The notes below the pieces were generated by a model, which was not told the DNA's origin, made no database searches, and saw only the letters and a list, made by a program, of their open reading frames with translations. The position numbers and the translations under genes are program-made. DNA of 12,668 bases from Butyricicoccus_A sp964387535 (GTDB taxonomy: Bacteria > Bacillota > Clostridia > Oscillospirales > Butyricicoccaceae): NCBI GenBank assembly GCA_964387535.1, contig CAYLXH010000059.1:1-12668 (forward strand). The letters are read 5' to 3'. Positions 1 through 7,513 of this stretch are shown piece by piece. Each line of letters opens with the position of its first letter. The stretch's first letter is position 1.

Positions 1-144
1 TATCTGCTGGAAATGCAGGAATTTATCGACTGCGTTGCAGAAAACCGTAAGCCAGGTGTCACGGTATACGATGGTACCAAATCCACCGAAATTGCGTTCA
101 AGACAACCGAAGCATGGAAGTATGGCGCAATTGTAAAAATCTAA
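1..144 (+). CDS. Gfo/Idh/MocA-family oxidoreductase, C-terminal fragment
   Basis: This is the last 47 codons of a gene that begins left of the window and is read in frame from base 1 to a TAA. The residues include EMQEFIDCVAENRKP followed by VTVYDGTKSTEIAF and end at AIVKI. That pattern (a helix with FIDCV..NRKP, then V...DG..ST.IA) is the usual C-terminal end of inositol-2-dehydrogenase-like NAD(P)-dependent sugar or polyol oxidoreductases. The Rossmann domain and catalytic residues are outside the window, so the substrate cannot be inferred. An intrinsic terminator follows 22 bases after the stop, so this is the last gene of its transcript. It converges with the sugar ABC locus further right, but a functional link is only inference. 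The family call is fairly safe, though it rests on a short fragment. Confidence 0.72.
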   Translation, partial: YLLEMQEFIDCVAENRKPGVTVYDGTKSTEIAFKTTEAWKYGAIVKI

Positions 145-165
145 TCCCCCAAACAACACATGTAG

Positions 166-192
166 CAGGCCCCACACAGGGGCCTGTTTTTT
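166..192 (+). terminator. Rho-independent terminator
   Basis: A perfect 8-bp stem, CAGGCCCC (166-173) with GGGGCCTG (179-186), encloses the loop ACACA and is followed directly by six T (187-192). It ends the transcript of the oxidoreductase gene. Confidence 0.93.
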
Positions 193-474
193 GCTTCTGA
201 TGTTCTTCTTTCGCCCTGCTGGTTCTTGCCGCCTGCCCTCCAGCTCAATGGACCAGGGGCAAAGGCCATCCCCCATTTTTCGAGTGATTGACTGCAATTC
301 CCCTCTGTTCGCCTCATCCTTCTCCTTTCCAACAACAGCACAAGTAGGCGCAAATCGTTCCCTTTTTTGCTTTTTCCCTTTTTGTGATATACTGGATAAT
401 AAAGATGTCATGTCACCTTCCCTTTAGGGATCGTCTATCGGCATACTAAATCACAGAAAGAAGGCAATCAACCC
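193..474. other. Intergenic region upstream of the YczE-like gene
   Basis: I see no gene here: the short open frames on both strands are low-complexity and lack plausible ribosome binding sites. It is pyrimidine-rich on the plus strand and carries the promoter candidate at 365-393. Confidence 0.6.
365..393 (+). promoter_or_regulatory. Candidate extended -10 promoter for the YczE-like gene
   Basis: TATACT at 388-393 is preceded by TGA (385-387), giving an extended -10 of the TGnTATAAT type. The -35 position, 17 bases upstream, reads TTTTGC and is weak, as is common for extended -10 promoters. Start of transcription would be near 400, leaving a leader of about 75 bases. Confidence 0.5.
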
Positions 475-1161
475 ATGAAAAAAACAGAAGCAGCAAAACG
501 ATATCTGCTGCTGTGCATCGGTCTGTGTATCATGTCTTTTGGCATCGCATGCTCCATCAAAGGTAATTTGGGAACATCTCCCATTTCCAGTCTTCCCTAT
601 GTGCTCAGCCTGGCAACCCCCCTGAGTGTCGGCACGGTAACCATTTTGATGCATCTTGTCTTTATCTCGCTGCAAATTCTCATTCTGCGAAAGCAGTATG
701 AACCAATTCAGCTGCTCCAGCTTCCTGTTGCGCTCGTGTTTGGCGTAATGACGGATTTTGCGGTCTGGGTTCTGCGGGATGTCTCCTATGCCACCTACTC
801 ACAGCAGTGGCTGCTGTCCCTGATCGCGATTGTGCTCATGGGCATCGGGGTCTCCTGTGAAGTCACCGCCCGTGTCGTCACACTGGCCGGTGAAGGATTG
901 ATTCTCGCGATCGCTAAGGTCACGCCGATTCCGTTCAGCTCTATGAAAATTCTTTTTGATGCCTCCTTGGCCATACTCGCGGTCATTTGTTCCGTCGTAT
1001 TTCTTCACGGCCTGTACGGTGTTCGGGAAGGAACCCTTGCTGCGGCGTTGCTGGTGGGCATCGTCACCAAATGGCTGAGCCCTTTTATGAACTGGCTGGA
1101 ACAGCAGTGGATCTTGCAATCGAGAACTGGGAAAGGACAACTCCATACTACACAAAGATAA
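475..1161 (+). CDS. YczE/YitT-like integral membrane protein (DUF6198-type)
   Basis: A 228-residue, strongly hydrophobic protein with about five or six membrane segments (roughly residues 10-30, 50-72, 78-100, 110-130, 155-178, 183-203). The N-terminal stretch GIACSIKGNLGTSPISSLPY, with its small-residue GT.P motif after the first helix, is typical of the YczE/YyaS/YitT group of membrane proteins. Members are usually 200-220 residues and have no settled biochemical role; Bacillus YczE influences a biosynthetic pathway. The ATG follows an AGAAGG-like site 10 bases upstream. The C-terminal 15-20 residues (from about QSRTGKG) are polar and unlike the rest of the protein. They overlap another reading frame that looks like an old coding stretch, so the original stop may have been lost. 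Family call good, function unknown. Confidence 0.75.
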   Translation: MKKTEAAKRYLLLCIGLCIMSFGIACSIKGNLGTSPISSLPYVLSLATPLSVGTVTILMHLVFISLQILILRKQYEPIQLLQLPVALVFGVMTDFAVWVLRDVSYATYSQQWLLSLIAIVLMGIGVSCEVTARVVTLAGEGLILAIAKVTPIPFSSMKILFDASLAILAVICSVVFLHGLYGVREGTLAAALLVGIVTKWLSPFMNWLEQQWILQSRTGKGQLHTTQR

Positions 1162-1400
1162 CCGTGATGGATACAAACACTATCCTGATTTGCAGGAACA
1201 CTATCTTGCGGATCCAAATTCCGCTCTCTGTCCCTTTTATCGGATCGGTGACGAATTTCTATTGGAACGATACGGAACAGTAAGATTTTCTGGACGCCGA
1301 TCTTCCCGATTCTGTTCTGATCAACGCGGTTCCGTCCTGCGGTGAATACACCGTCATCAACATGGATAGAATGCAATCCATGTATTCCATCCAAAGAAAT
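1145..1400 (+). pseudogene. Small frameshifted relic gene, family not recognised
   Basis: After the YczE-like gene, frame 2 reads like real protein: from base 1151 it gives HKDNRDGYKHYPDL, then ADPNSALCPFYRIGDEFLLE. At 1283 the protein-like reading passes to frame 3: DFLDADLPDSVLINAV and PSCGEYTVINMD. Removing the single A at 1282/1283 (GTAAGA to GTAGA) fuses both halves into one continuous frame, with TV joined to DFLDAD. No usable start codon exists in the frame. An AAAGG site (1132-1136) is followed eight bases later by ATA (1145-1147), which would be the start if it were ATG. The reading stays open into the terminator hairpin. I do not recognise the family; the CP.Y..GDEF segment is the most conserved-looking part. 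It may be a decaying gene or a sequencing indel. Confidence 0.42.
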
Positions 1401-1436
1401 AAAAGAGAGGAAACCCTCCTGGGTTTCCTCTCTTTT
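1401..1436. terminator. Bidirectional rho-independent terminator
   Basis: A perfect 16-bp inverted repeat: AAAAGAGAGGAAACCC (1401-1416), loop TCCT, GGGTTTCCTCTCTTTT (1421-1436). Both strands end the stem in a T run, so it can stop the plus-strand YczE transcript and the minus-strand permease transcript, whose stop codon is 36 bases away. Confidence 0.93.
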
Positions 1437-1471
1437 CTATCCGTATTGTATTATCACAGTATGTCTTACTC

Positions 1472-2461
1472 TTATGCAGCCTTAGCAGCAGCTTCCTTAC
1501 GGCGAGCCTTTGCAGCCATGGACTCACGGGTTACGTCGAGCAGTACCGCTGCGATGATAACCAGACCCAGTACCATGTTCTGTACAGCAGAGTCGATGGA
1601 CAACAGCGTAAAGCCGTTACGCAGGGTTGCGATAACCAGCGCACCGATCATCGTACCGATCATTGTGCCCTTGCCGCCCATGAACGACGCACCGCCGATA
1701 ACGCAGGATGCGATGGCGTCGGTGTCGTACGGCTGAATTGCGTTTGCACCGTTACAGATGCCAGAACGGCCGATGGATACGATACCTGCCAGGGCTGCCA
1801 TGAAACCGGACAGCGCATAGCAGAACGTCAGAACGTTTGCCGAGTTAATACCGGACAGACGGGTTGCTTCCATGTTGCCGCCAGCACAGTAAATGGAACG
1901 GCCCAGTGCCGTGCGGGTCAGCAGGATGTGCATGATGATGTAGATGATGATAACAACGATAAAGCTGATCGGGAAGCCGCCAATGGTGACAGAACCCAGT
2001 GCCATAACGCCCTTCGGGAAGCCCGAAATCATCTGTGAACCAGTTACCAGCAGAGCAGCGCCCCACAGGAAGTTTTTCATACCCAGTGTGGATACGAACG
2101 GATGCGGCAGATGCAGACGGGTCAGAAGCAGACCGTTGATCAGACCGATTGCGGTACCTGCAACCAGAGCAACGATGATCAGCAGCACTGCGTTGTTCGT
2201 TCCGTTCTTTACCATCATACCGACAACGCACGCACAGAATGTTGCGTTCGCGCCAACAGAAAGGTCAATACCTGCCGTAATCAGACACAGCAGCATACCG
2301 GTGGAAAGCAGCGCGGTAAATGTCGTCTGCTTGAGTACCGACATCAGGTTGCTGTAGCTCAAAAACTTATCACTTGCAATGGACAGAACCAGGCACAAAA
2401 TAATCAGCGCACCCAGCGTGCCAATGTACTGGCCCAATCCGCCTAACTTTTTCTTACTCAT
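1472..2461 (-). CDS. Sugar ABC transporter permease, RbsC-type
   Basis: A 329-residue membrane protein that should form the homodimeric channel of a carbohydrate ABC importer of the ribose/galactose/xylose class (BPD_transp_2 family). Family hallmarks are visible. TAGIDLSVG at 62-70 is the conserved motif in the early membrane region. LTRTALGRSIYCAGGN at 181-196, followed by EATRLSGI, is the cytoplasmic loop that meets the ATPase. A glycine-rich GGASFMGGKGTMIGT lies near 256-270. About eight to ten hydrophobic segments fit the family and the length is normal. Its ATG overlaps the end of the upstream ATPase gene by 8 bases (ATGAGTAA), which implies translational coupling. The tail is Lys/Ala-rich. 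Substrate is not readable from the permease; a pentose, hexose or polyol is likely. Confidence 0.92.
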   Translation of the reverse strand: MSKKKLGGLGQYIGTLGALIILCLVLSIASDKFLSYSNLMSVLKQTTFTALLSTGMLLCLITAGIDLSVGANATFCACVVGMMVKNGTNNAVLLIIVALVAGTAIGLINGLLLTRLHLPHPFVSTLGMKNFLWGAALLVTGSQMISGFPKGVMALGSVTIGGFPISFIVVIIIYIIMHILLTRTALGRSIYCAGGNMEATRLSGINSANVLTFCYALSGFMAALAGIVSIGRSGICNGANAIQPYDTDAIASCVIGGASFMGGKGTMIGTMIGALVIATLRNGFTLLSIDSAVQNMVLGLVIIAAVLLDVTRESMAAKARRKEAAAKAA

Positions 2462-3959
2462 CTAACGTACCTCCCCATGCTGCCTTCATCAGGCTCTCTT
2501 GGTTAAAGTGTTTGCTGTCGCGTTCTACCGTCGCCATGATCTTACCGCCGCGCATAACAATAACGCGGTCCGACATACCCAGAATCTCCGGCATTTCCGA
2601 CGATACCATGATAACGCACTTGCCGGCCTTGACCAGGCGGTTCATAACGTTGTATACTTCGATCTTCGCACCGACGTCAATGCCGCGGGTCGGCTCGTCA
2701 AAGATATAGATCTCAGCGTCCGTGTTGACCCACTTACCGATAACCACCTTCTGCTGGTTACCACCGGACAGCTGTCCGACAATTTCATCAATCGACGGCG
2801 TCTTAATGCGCAGCGACTTGATATTCTCTTCGCCGGTCTTGAGAATCTTCTTCTGATCCAGGAACGGACCATTACAGAAGCCACTCATGTTCGCCAGCAC
2901 CAGATTGGTCCGAATGGATTCTGCCAATACCAGGCCCTGTCCTTTTCGGTCCTCTGTCAGGAACGCGATGCCCGCCTTAATTGCCTGACCCGGGTTCTTT
3001 ATGGTTACTTCCTTGCCATCAACATAGATCTTGCCGCTGTCCAACGGGTCCGCACCGAAGATCGCACGCATCGTCTCGGTACGTCCTGCGCCAACCAGTC
3101 CTGCAAAGCCCAGTACCTGTCCGCGGTATGCTTCAAAGCTGACATCATCCAGCACGCCGCCTTCCATCAGGTGCTCTGCCTTCAGGGCAACCTCGCCCTT
3201 CGTGCCAAACTCCTTCGGGAACAGGTTATCCAGGGTACGACCTACCATGGCCGCAATCAGGGAGTCATTATCCCAATCCTTGATGTCTCTTGTATCAATG
3301 TACTGACCGTCACGAATAACCGTCACGCGGTCACACAGCTGGAACAGCTCTTCCAGCTTATGCGATACAAACACGATACCGATACCGCTGTCGCGCAGCT
3401 GACGGCAAGTCTGCATCAGCTGATCAACTTCCTTCTCGCCCAGAGAGGAGGTCGGCTCGTCCATGATGATCATCTTTGCGTCAATCAGTACTGCCTTGGC
3501 GATCTCAATCATCTGCTGTACGCCCATGCCGAACGTACCTGCCGCCTTGGTCGGGTCAACATCCTGGCCCAGCGACGCCATGACTTCCTTCGCCTTTTTA
3601 TTCATCGTCTTGTAATCAAGCAGACCTCCCGGTCCCTTGATCCACTTGTTAATGAAGATGTTGTCCGTAATGCTCAGCAGCTTTTCAATGTTCAGCTCCT
3701 GATAGACACACGCAATGCCGGCAGCCGCCGATTCGTTCGGATTCTTGAACGACAGCTGCTGTCCGTTGACGTATATCTCACCCTTGTCCGGCTTATGTAC
3801 GCCCGTCAGCACCTTGATCAGCGTCGATTTGCCTGCGCCATTCTCGCCGATCAGTCCCAGAATCTCTCCCGGCTTTACCGCCAGCTGCATGTTATCCAGC
3901 GCGACAACGCCCGGGAATGTCTTGGTACAATCCTTTAACTCTACTACATACTCACTCAT
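2454..3959 (-). CDS. Sugar ABC transporter ATP-binding protein, RbsA/MglA-type (two NBDs)
   Basis: A 501-residue tandem ATPase that powers sugar import with the neighbouring permease and binding protein. The first domain has an intact Walker A (GENGAGKST, 38-46), Walker B (MIIMDEPT, catalytic E168) and switch H200; its signature is degenerate (FGMGVQQM, 143-150). The second domain has the degenerate Walker A typical of this family (AGLVGAGRTE, 286-295), a good signature (LSGGNQQK, 397-404) and Walker B ending at D421-E422. One working site per domain is normal for RbsA/MglA/XylG. An in-frame extension upstream to 4088 exists. I chose ATG 3957-3959 because AAGGGTG lies just ahead of it and the family's MxEYVVELK-type start matches there. 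The gene overlaps the permease gene by 8 bases. Confidence 0.94.
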   Translation of the reverse strand: MSEYVVELKDCTKTFPGVVALDNMQLAVKPGEILGLIGENGAGKSTLIKVLTGVHKPDKGEIYVNGQQLSFKNPNESAAAGIACVYQELNIEKLLSITDNIFINKWIKGPGGLLDYKTMNKKAKEVMASLGQDVDPTKAAGTFGMGVQQMIEIAKAVLIDAKMIIMDEPTSSLGEKEVDQLMQTCRQLRDSGIGIVFVSHKLEELFQLCDRVTVIRDGQYIDTRDIKDWDNDSLIAAMVGRTLDNLFPKEFGTKGEVALKAEHLMEGGVLDDVSFEAYRGQVLGFAGLVGAGRTETMRAIFGADPLDSGKIYVDGKEVTIKNPGQAIKAGIAFLTEDRKGQGLVLAESIRTNLVLANMSGFCNGPFLDQKKILKTGEENIKSLRIKTPSIDEIVGQLSGGNQQKVVIGKWVNTDAEIYIFDEPTRGIDVGAKIEVYNVMNRLVKAGKCVIMVSSEMPEILGMSDRVIVMRGGKIMATVERDSKHFNQESLMKAAWGGTLDE

Positions 3960-4062
3960 TAACTCTTCACCCTTTTCTCCGAGAGGGAATTTTGATGAGT
4001 CTCCTATTCCGGCAGTATTGGTCTCGGTACAATACCACTTGGCAAAAATACACATTACCTGC

Positions 4063-4075
4063 GCAAAATTTTTGC
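4063..4075. repeat. Small AT-rich inverted repeat between binding-protein and ATPase genes
   Basis: GCAAAA (4063-4068), one T, TTTTGC (4070-4075). It lies about 105 bases upstream of the ATPase start. It could be an operator or merely an AT-rich coincidence, and nothing else supports a role. Confidence 0.3.
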
Positions 4076-4103
4076 AAAAAATACTCATCCAGTTGGAAAG
4101 AAA

Positions 4104-4139
4104 ATGCCCTTACCGATATATACAAATCGATAAGGGCAT
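4104..4139 (-). terminator. Intercistronic terminator/attenuator hairpin
   Basis: Read on the minus strand, ATGCCCTTA pairs with TAAGGGCAT over 9 bp (bases 4131-4139 with 4104-4112). A further TCGAT/ATCGG adds five pairs including one G-U wobble, with an 8-base loop. It is followed by TTTTCTTTCC. It lies 51 bases after the binding-protein stop and 144 bases before the ATPase start. That is the usual place for a partial terminator or 3' stabiliser giving excess binding protein over the membrane components. Confidence 0.72.
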
Positions 4140-4189
4140 CCGATTCGGTTAATTTGTTACCCTTCTTTGCTTAACGCCTGCAAAATAAA

Positions 4190-5188
4190 TCAGTCGATGT
4201 AACCCTTCAGGGTATCCAGACGCTCCTGTGCGTTGCTCTCATCAATTACCGAGCAGCCGGAATCGATGAACTCGTCCAGGGTCTCGCCATTCAGTGCGTT
4301 TACAACAGCCTCAACTGCCTTGTAGCCCATATCATATGCTTCCTGAGCAACAGACATCGTCTCTTCGCCATTCAGGATTGCGTTGCAAGCGGACTGGATG
4401 CCGTCAAAACCGATGAAGATCGTATCCTTGTACGCATCGTTGTCTGCTGCTGCACGTGCTGCTGCCATTGCCATATCATCGTTGTTGCAGCAGATGATAG
4501 CAACGCCTTCCGGATGGTTCTGCATGATTGCTTCCATCGAGTTAACTGCCTTATCCGCTACTGCGTCAGCATACTGAATTTCCTTGTCCAGGAAGGTGCC
4601 GCCTGCTGCCTCGATGCCCTGCTGGTAACCAGTCAGACGATCGGTTGCGGTGCCATCACCCTGTACGCCGGAGATTGCAATTGCGTTGATTTCCTCCCAT
4701 CCAGCTTCCTTTGCTGCTGCAACGGCTGCCTCGCCGCCCATAGCTGCTGCGTCAACATTGCCGGTGCCGACAAAGGACAGGATTTCCGGAGCATCAATGT
4801 TCGTGTCAACGGCGACGATCGGAGCGGTCTGACCAGCAACCAGGTTTGCTGCCAGATCAGCCTGCAGCGGAGCAATAACAAAGCCGTCATATGCGCCGGA
4901 GTTCAGGTCGGTCTCGATCATGTTCTGCTGCTCATCGTAAGCAGTCTCGGACGTAGCGCCCTTGACCTCAACCTTAACACCATTCTCTTCGCCATATGCT
5001 TCTGCGCCGGCCTTAACATAAGACCAGTACTCCGATGCCGTTGTCTTGAGAATGACGTCAATGCTGTAATCGCTGCTAGCTGCAGAACCAGAACCCTCTG
5101 CCGCCGGGGTGGAGCTGTCGCCACAGCCAGCCAAACAACCTGCTGCCATTACGCCTGCAAGCGTCATCGCCAACATTCTTTTCTTCAT
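4190..5188 (-). CDS. Sugar-binding lipoprotein of ABC importer (Peripla_BP_4 type)
   Basis: A 332-residue extracytoplasmic substrate-binding protein, probably anchored to the outer face of the membrane. A positively charged start (MKKR) and hydrophobic stretch lead to the lipobox LAGC with C22 as lipidation site; a second possible one, AAGC, ends at C18. A Ser/Ala/Gly-rich linker follows. The mature part has the ribose-binding fold landmarks: VAVDTN in the first lobe, GDGTATDRLTGY, then CCNNDDMAMAAARA and IGFDG in the second. GGAGG lies 9 bases before the ATG. First gene of the ABC operon, with the ATPase and permease downstream after the hairpin. Ligand is unassigned: the family covers ribose, xylose, allose, galactose and inositol. 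Confidence in the family is high. Confidence 0.94.
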   Translation of the reverse strand: MKKRMLAMTLAGVMAAGCLAGCGDSSTPAAEGSGSAASSDYSIDVILKTTASEYWSYVKAGAEAYGEENGVKVEVKGATSETAYDEQQNMIETDLNSGAYDGFVIAPLQADLAANLVAGQTAPIVAVDTNIDAPEILSFVGTGNVDAAAMGGEAAVAAAKEAGWEEINAIAISGVQGDGTATDRLTGYQQGIEAAGGTFLDKEIQYADAVADKAVNSMEAIMQNHPEGVAIICCNNDDMAMAAARAAADNDAYKDTIFIGFDGIQSACNAILNGEETMSVAQEAYDMGYKAVEAVVNALNGETLDEFIDSGCSVIDESNAQERLDTLKGYID

Positions 5189-5481
5189 GATGTGTTTCCT
5201 CCTTAGTTTGTCTCTTCCTAAACGTATCTATCTTAGTTTCCCATTCCTTTTCCAATTCCCGTCCGTTCGAAGGGCGATGAACGTCCGGGCAACCGGTTTT
5301 CAGATTGTGAAAAAAAGACCAAACTTAACTGTGCTCTCTCTCCAAAAACACAGAAAAAACAGAGTTTGTCCTATCCACGGCATAGAAAACGGTTCAACAC
5401 AACCAATATCACCACAATTTTGCCAACGCTGAACCAGAAGCAACTATATTTACCATGAATAATCCAATTTCATGCTTTCGT

Positions 5482-5498
5482 TTGTATATATTATACAA
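5482..5498. promoter_or_regulatory. 17-bp perfect palindrome, candidate operator
   Basis: TTGTATATATTATACAA: 7-bp perfect arms around TAT. It covers a minus-strand TATAAT, so a dimeric regulator bound here would block a promoter. Palindromic form fits GntR/LacI/TetR-type proteins better than the monomer repeats used by AraC-family proteins; no such regulator gene lies in the window. Confidence 0.5.
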
Positions 5499-5518
5499 TC
5501 CTGTTACGCGCTAAACCG
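5490..5518 (-). promoter_or_regulatory. Candidate promoter of the sugar ABC operon
   Basis: Minus-strand TATAAT (complement of 5490-5495) with a 17-base spacer to CGGTTT (complement of 5513-5518). The -10 is perfect but the -35 is poor, as expected for an activator-dependent promoter and fitting the AraC-type gene next to it. Confidence 0.42.
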
Positions 5519-5540
5519 AATCATATTGCGCAAAAATCAT

Positions 5541-5555
5541 TTGAAAACGCGCCTT
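5541..5555. promoter_or_regulatory. Possible catabolite-responsive element (cre-like)
   Basis: TTGAAAACGCGCCTT matches the first half of the CcpA consensus (TGNAANCG) perfectly but departs from it in the second half. It lies about 45 bases upstream of the candidate -10 and just before the AraC-type gene's stop. Weak. Confidence 0.22.
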
Positions 5556-6437
5556 TTAGACAGACATGTTTCGGTATTGTCTTGGGGACACACCGACCTT
5601 GCTTCGAAACACGGCGGCGAAGCTCGTGTCGTACGCGTACCCTACTTCTCCGGCAATTTCTGCGATCGACATTCTGCTCTCCCGAAGCAGCAGTTTGCTC
5701 CGGCTGATACGCAGATTCACCAGATACTCATGGGGAGACTGCCCCGTGCTCTCCCGGAATCGCCGATTGAGCTGAGAAATGCTCAAATGGAACCGTTTGG
5801 CCAAATCCGCCGTAGACACTTCCTCATTCAGATGCTCCGCCAGGAACCGCTGCACGGCCGCAATCTGCGGATCCCCCGCCTCCTTGAGCCGGTCATCATA
5901 CAGCAGACTGCACATCAGGTCATGGAGGCTTCGTGACGTGCCAACCTCATCCATTTGTCCCATCAGACGCATCTGCTCCAGCAATTGCAGCATCTGCTGC
6001 TGGATACGCTTTGGGTTGTCCGGTCGGATCGCCACCCCCCACGTGCTGCGAATCTCCTCACAAAACGCGCGTGTGTTTGCCCCATTCAGATGAACCCACA
6101 GGTACTCCAGCGGTTCCAGCGCCCGGAAGCTATATCGTTCGTCACAGCCCAGAAATCCAAACTCGTCGGCGCAGATCGTCGTCTCATTTCCATCCAGGCA
6201 CACCTGCATCTTTCCCTTGATAACGGAAAACAAGGAAAAGCTGTCCAGCCCGGTCTGTTCGATGGAATAGTGCGTACCGCACCAGAAACGGCCCACTCCC
6301 TGCAAATAATACAGAACCCGTTTTGCGCGGGGAGAAGGTGTCGCCTCGTACAGCTCAGACGCCGGCGTCACCCCTTTGTCATACGGGACCTGCAGCCCCG
6401 CTGCTCCAGCACTCCCCTTCTCCATATTGTCAGACAT
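5556..6437 (-). CDS. AraC-family transcriptional regulator, next to sugar ABC operon
   Basis: A 293-residue one-component regulator. Residues about 30-150 resemble the AraC cupin-like ligand-binding domain (FSLFSVIKGKMQVCLDGNET, later GFLGCDERYSF and EYLWVHLNG). Residues about 193-290 form the double helix-turn-helix: DLAKRFHLSISQLNRRFRE is the first HTH, and MSIAEIAGEVGYAYDTSFAAVFR plus GVSPRQYR is the second with its usual end. Length is normal. The ATG has a modest GGGAG site about 10 bases upstream; M5 is an alternative start. It sits in the same direction directly ahead of the binding-protein gene, so it most likely senses the imported sugar and activates that operon. The link is inference. 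Confidence 0.9.
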   Translation of the reverse strand: MSDNMEKGSAGAAGLQVPYDKGVTPASELYEATPSPRAKRVLYYLQGVGRFWCGTHYSIEQTGLDSFSLFSVIKGKMQVCLDGNETTICADEFGFLGCDERYSFRALEPLEYLWVHLNGANTRAFCEEIRSTWGVAIRPDNPKRIQQQMLQLLEQMRLMGQMDEVGTSRSLHDLMCSLLYDDRLKEAGDPQIAAVQRFLAEHLNEEVSTADLAKRFHLSISQLNRRFRESTGQSPHEYLVNLRISRSKLLLRESRMSIAEIAGEVGYAYDTSFAAVFRSKVGVSPRQYRNMSV

Positions 6438-6527
6438 AATACTTCGCTCCCAACGATCCGGCGCACAAAACCCCTCGGCAGCACTTGCGTTTGCCCACCG
6501 GACGGGATACCGTTCGCCTATCCCTTC

Positions 6528-7085
6528 TCAGGCCCGCCAAAACGGTTTTTTCGCTTGCGGCATGCTTTCGCGCGTCAGGCACTCCCTGACGCTCTTTCCC
6601 ATACTGTTGCAGTAATACTTATTCTCTGCGAGATCCACCACGCACAGGCGCAGCGCACTCCATCCATGCTCTCCCTTTCGTTCCTTATACTGGCGATAGT
6701 CCTTCACTCTGCGTATCCGCCGCTGAACGCTGCGGCTTACCTGCGCGGTACACAGCACCACACTGATCAGGGTGAAATCATGATAGGGATCCACCGCCGG
6801 CACCTGCTCGTCCTGTATCCGCCGAAACAGCGCCAGATACTCCGTCAGCCGGGCATCATCCAGCTGCTCGTCACACAAGAAGTAGCAGCTCTCTCCACAA
6901 TATCCCTGTGTGGAAACACTGCCAATGATCCCCATCAAATACCGGCTGTCACGTTTTTCATACCGTGCAATCATAGGAAATGTCACACCGCAGACCGTCT
7001 GATCCCGCTCAATATGAAACGGTTCTCCATACTTTTGTTCTGCATGCCACAGGAATTTCTCGGCTTTTCCGGCAAATCCCTCCAT
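6528..7085 (-). CDS. Uncharacterised 185-residue protein
   Basis: I do not recognise this protein. It begins MEGFAGKAEKFLWHAEQKYGE, has no clear signal peptide or membrane segment, and should be cytoplasmic or membrane-associated. Visible features are a cysteine-dense segment, GYCGESCYFLCDEQLDD (about 62-78), a VDPYHDFTLISVVLCTA strand-like stretch, and a basic patch RSVQRRIRRVKDYRQYKERKG near 117-137. Its ATG overlaps the stop of the preceding gene by one base (TGATG), so the two are translationally coupled and probably work together: the upstream protein is an acidic-tailed membrane protein and this one is basic in its second half. There is no obvious terminator before the AraC-type gene 90 bases on, so some read-through is possible. 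Confidence 0.75.
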   Translation of the reverse strand: MEGFAGKAEKFLWHAEQKYGEPFHIERDQTVCGVTFPMIARYEKRDSRYLMGIIGSVSTQGYCGESCYFLCDEQLDDARLTEYLALFRRIQDEQVPAVDPYHDFTLISVVLCTAQVSRSVQRRIRRVKDYRQYKERKGEHGWSALRLCVVDLAENKYYCNSMGKSVRECLTRESMPQAKKPFWRA

Positions 7086-7417
7086 CAGTCGATATCCTCT
7101 TCCTCTGCCAGCAGGGGAGGATCCTCGTCATCAATATCTGCCAGCGGGGGATCTTCTTCCTCGATCTCGCTGCCGTCCGTCTGCGCCTCTTCCAATTCTT
7201 CCACCGGAACATCCTCTTCTGCATAATATTTGCTGTCGATCACATATCCGATCGCAACGCCAATCACGGCACAGCCCAGTGATATCCACTGTCCATCATA
7301 CCGAAGCAATCCGGACAAAACCAAGCCACCTCCATAGCCCAGCGCGAGGCCCAAAAACTCGGAACGCGGGATCGTGTTAAAGTATTTGCGCTGTGTGCTG
7401 TGGTATCCTTTTTTCAT
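7085..7417 (-). CDS. Small two-helix membrane protein with acidic tail, unknown function
   Basis: A 110-residue protein starting MKKGYHSTQRKYF. I chose this ATG because GGAGG lies 7 bases ahead; a longer frame from a TTG upstream lacks such a site. Two hydrophobic segments (about 21-38 and 45-60) are separated by a short RYDGQW turn, giving a hairpin with both ends on the same side, probably cytoplasmic by the basic N-terminus. The last 45 residues are very acidic and contain a near repeat, EEEDPPLADI and DDEDPPLLAE. No family is recognised. It is coupled by a TGATG overlap to the 185-residue gene and driven by the promoter at 7514-7542. The acidic tail and the partner's basic patch suggest the two proteins may bind each other (inference). 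Confidence 0.72.
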   Translation of the reverse strand: MKKGYHSTQRKYFNTIPRSEFLGLALGYGGGLVLSGLLRYDGQWISLGCAVIGVAIGYVIDSKYYAEEDVPVEELEEAQTDGSEIEEEDPPLADIDDEDPPLLAEEEDID

Positions 7418-7513
7418 CGTAGTTCCTCCATCACAGGGCGGATCAGGTGGTATGCTTCCTTCCTGACACTCCATAGCCCTGCAAAGCCATTGCAATTTGT
7501 CCCTTTTTGTTTC

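Larger units (their letters stand above)
5189..5555. other. Regulatory region upstream of the sugar ABC operon
   Basis: No gene is visible in these 367 bases. They hold the promoter candidate and palindrome at 5482-5518 and a 6-bp inverted repeat CATGAA/TTCATG (5454-5459 with 5469-5474). If the promoter is right, the mRNA leader is about 300 bases. I did not recognise a known riboswitch in it. Confidence 0.6.

Noticed and set aside
2499..3938. Long plus-strand open frame of 479 codons opposite the ABC ATPase gene
   Set aside because: The minus strand holds a complete two-domain ATPase with all motifs; the plus-strand translation has no recognisable domain and is a shadow of biased codon use.
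3960..4088. N-terminal extension of the ABC ATPase
   Set aside because: The frame stays open, but the extension is not family-like and the downstream ATG has a good ribosome binding site.
5955..7226. Plus-strand open frame of 423 codons
   Set aside because: It runs across three minus-strand genes including an unambiguous AraC-family regulator, and its translation is low-complexity (Ser/His/Arg-rich).
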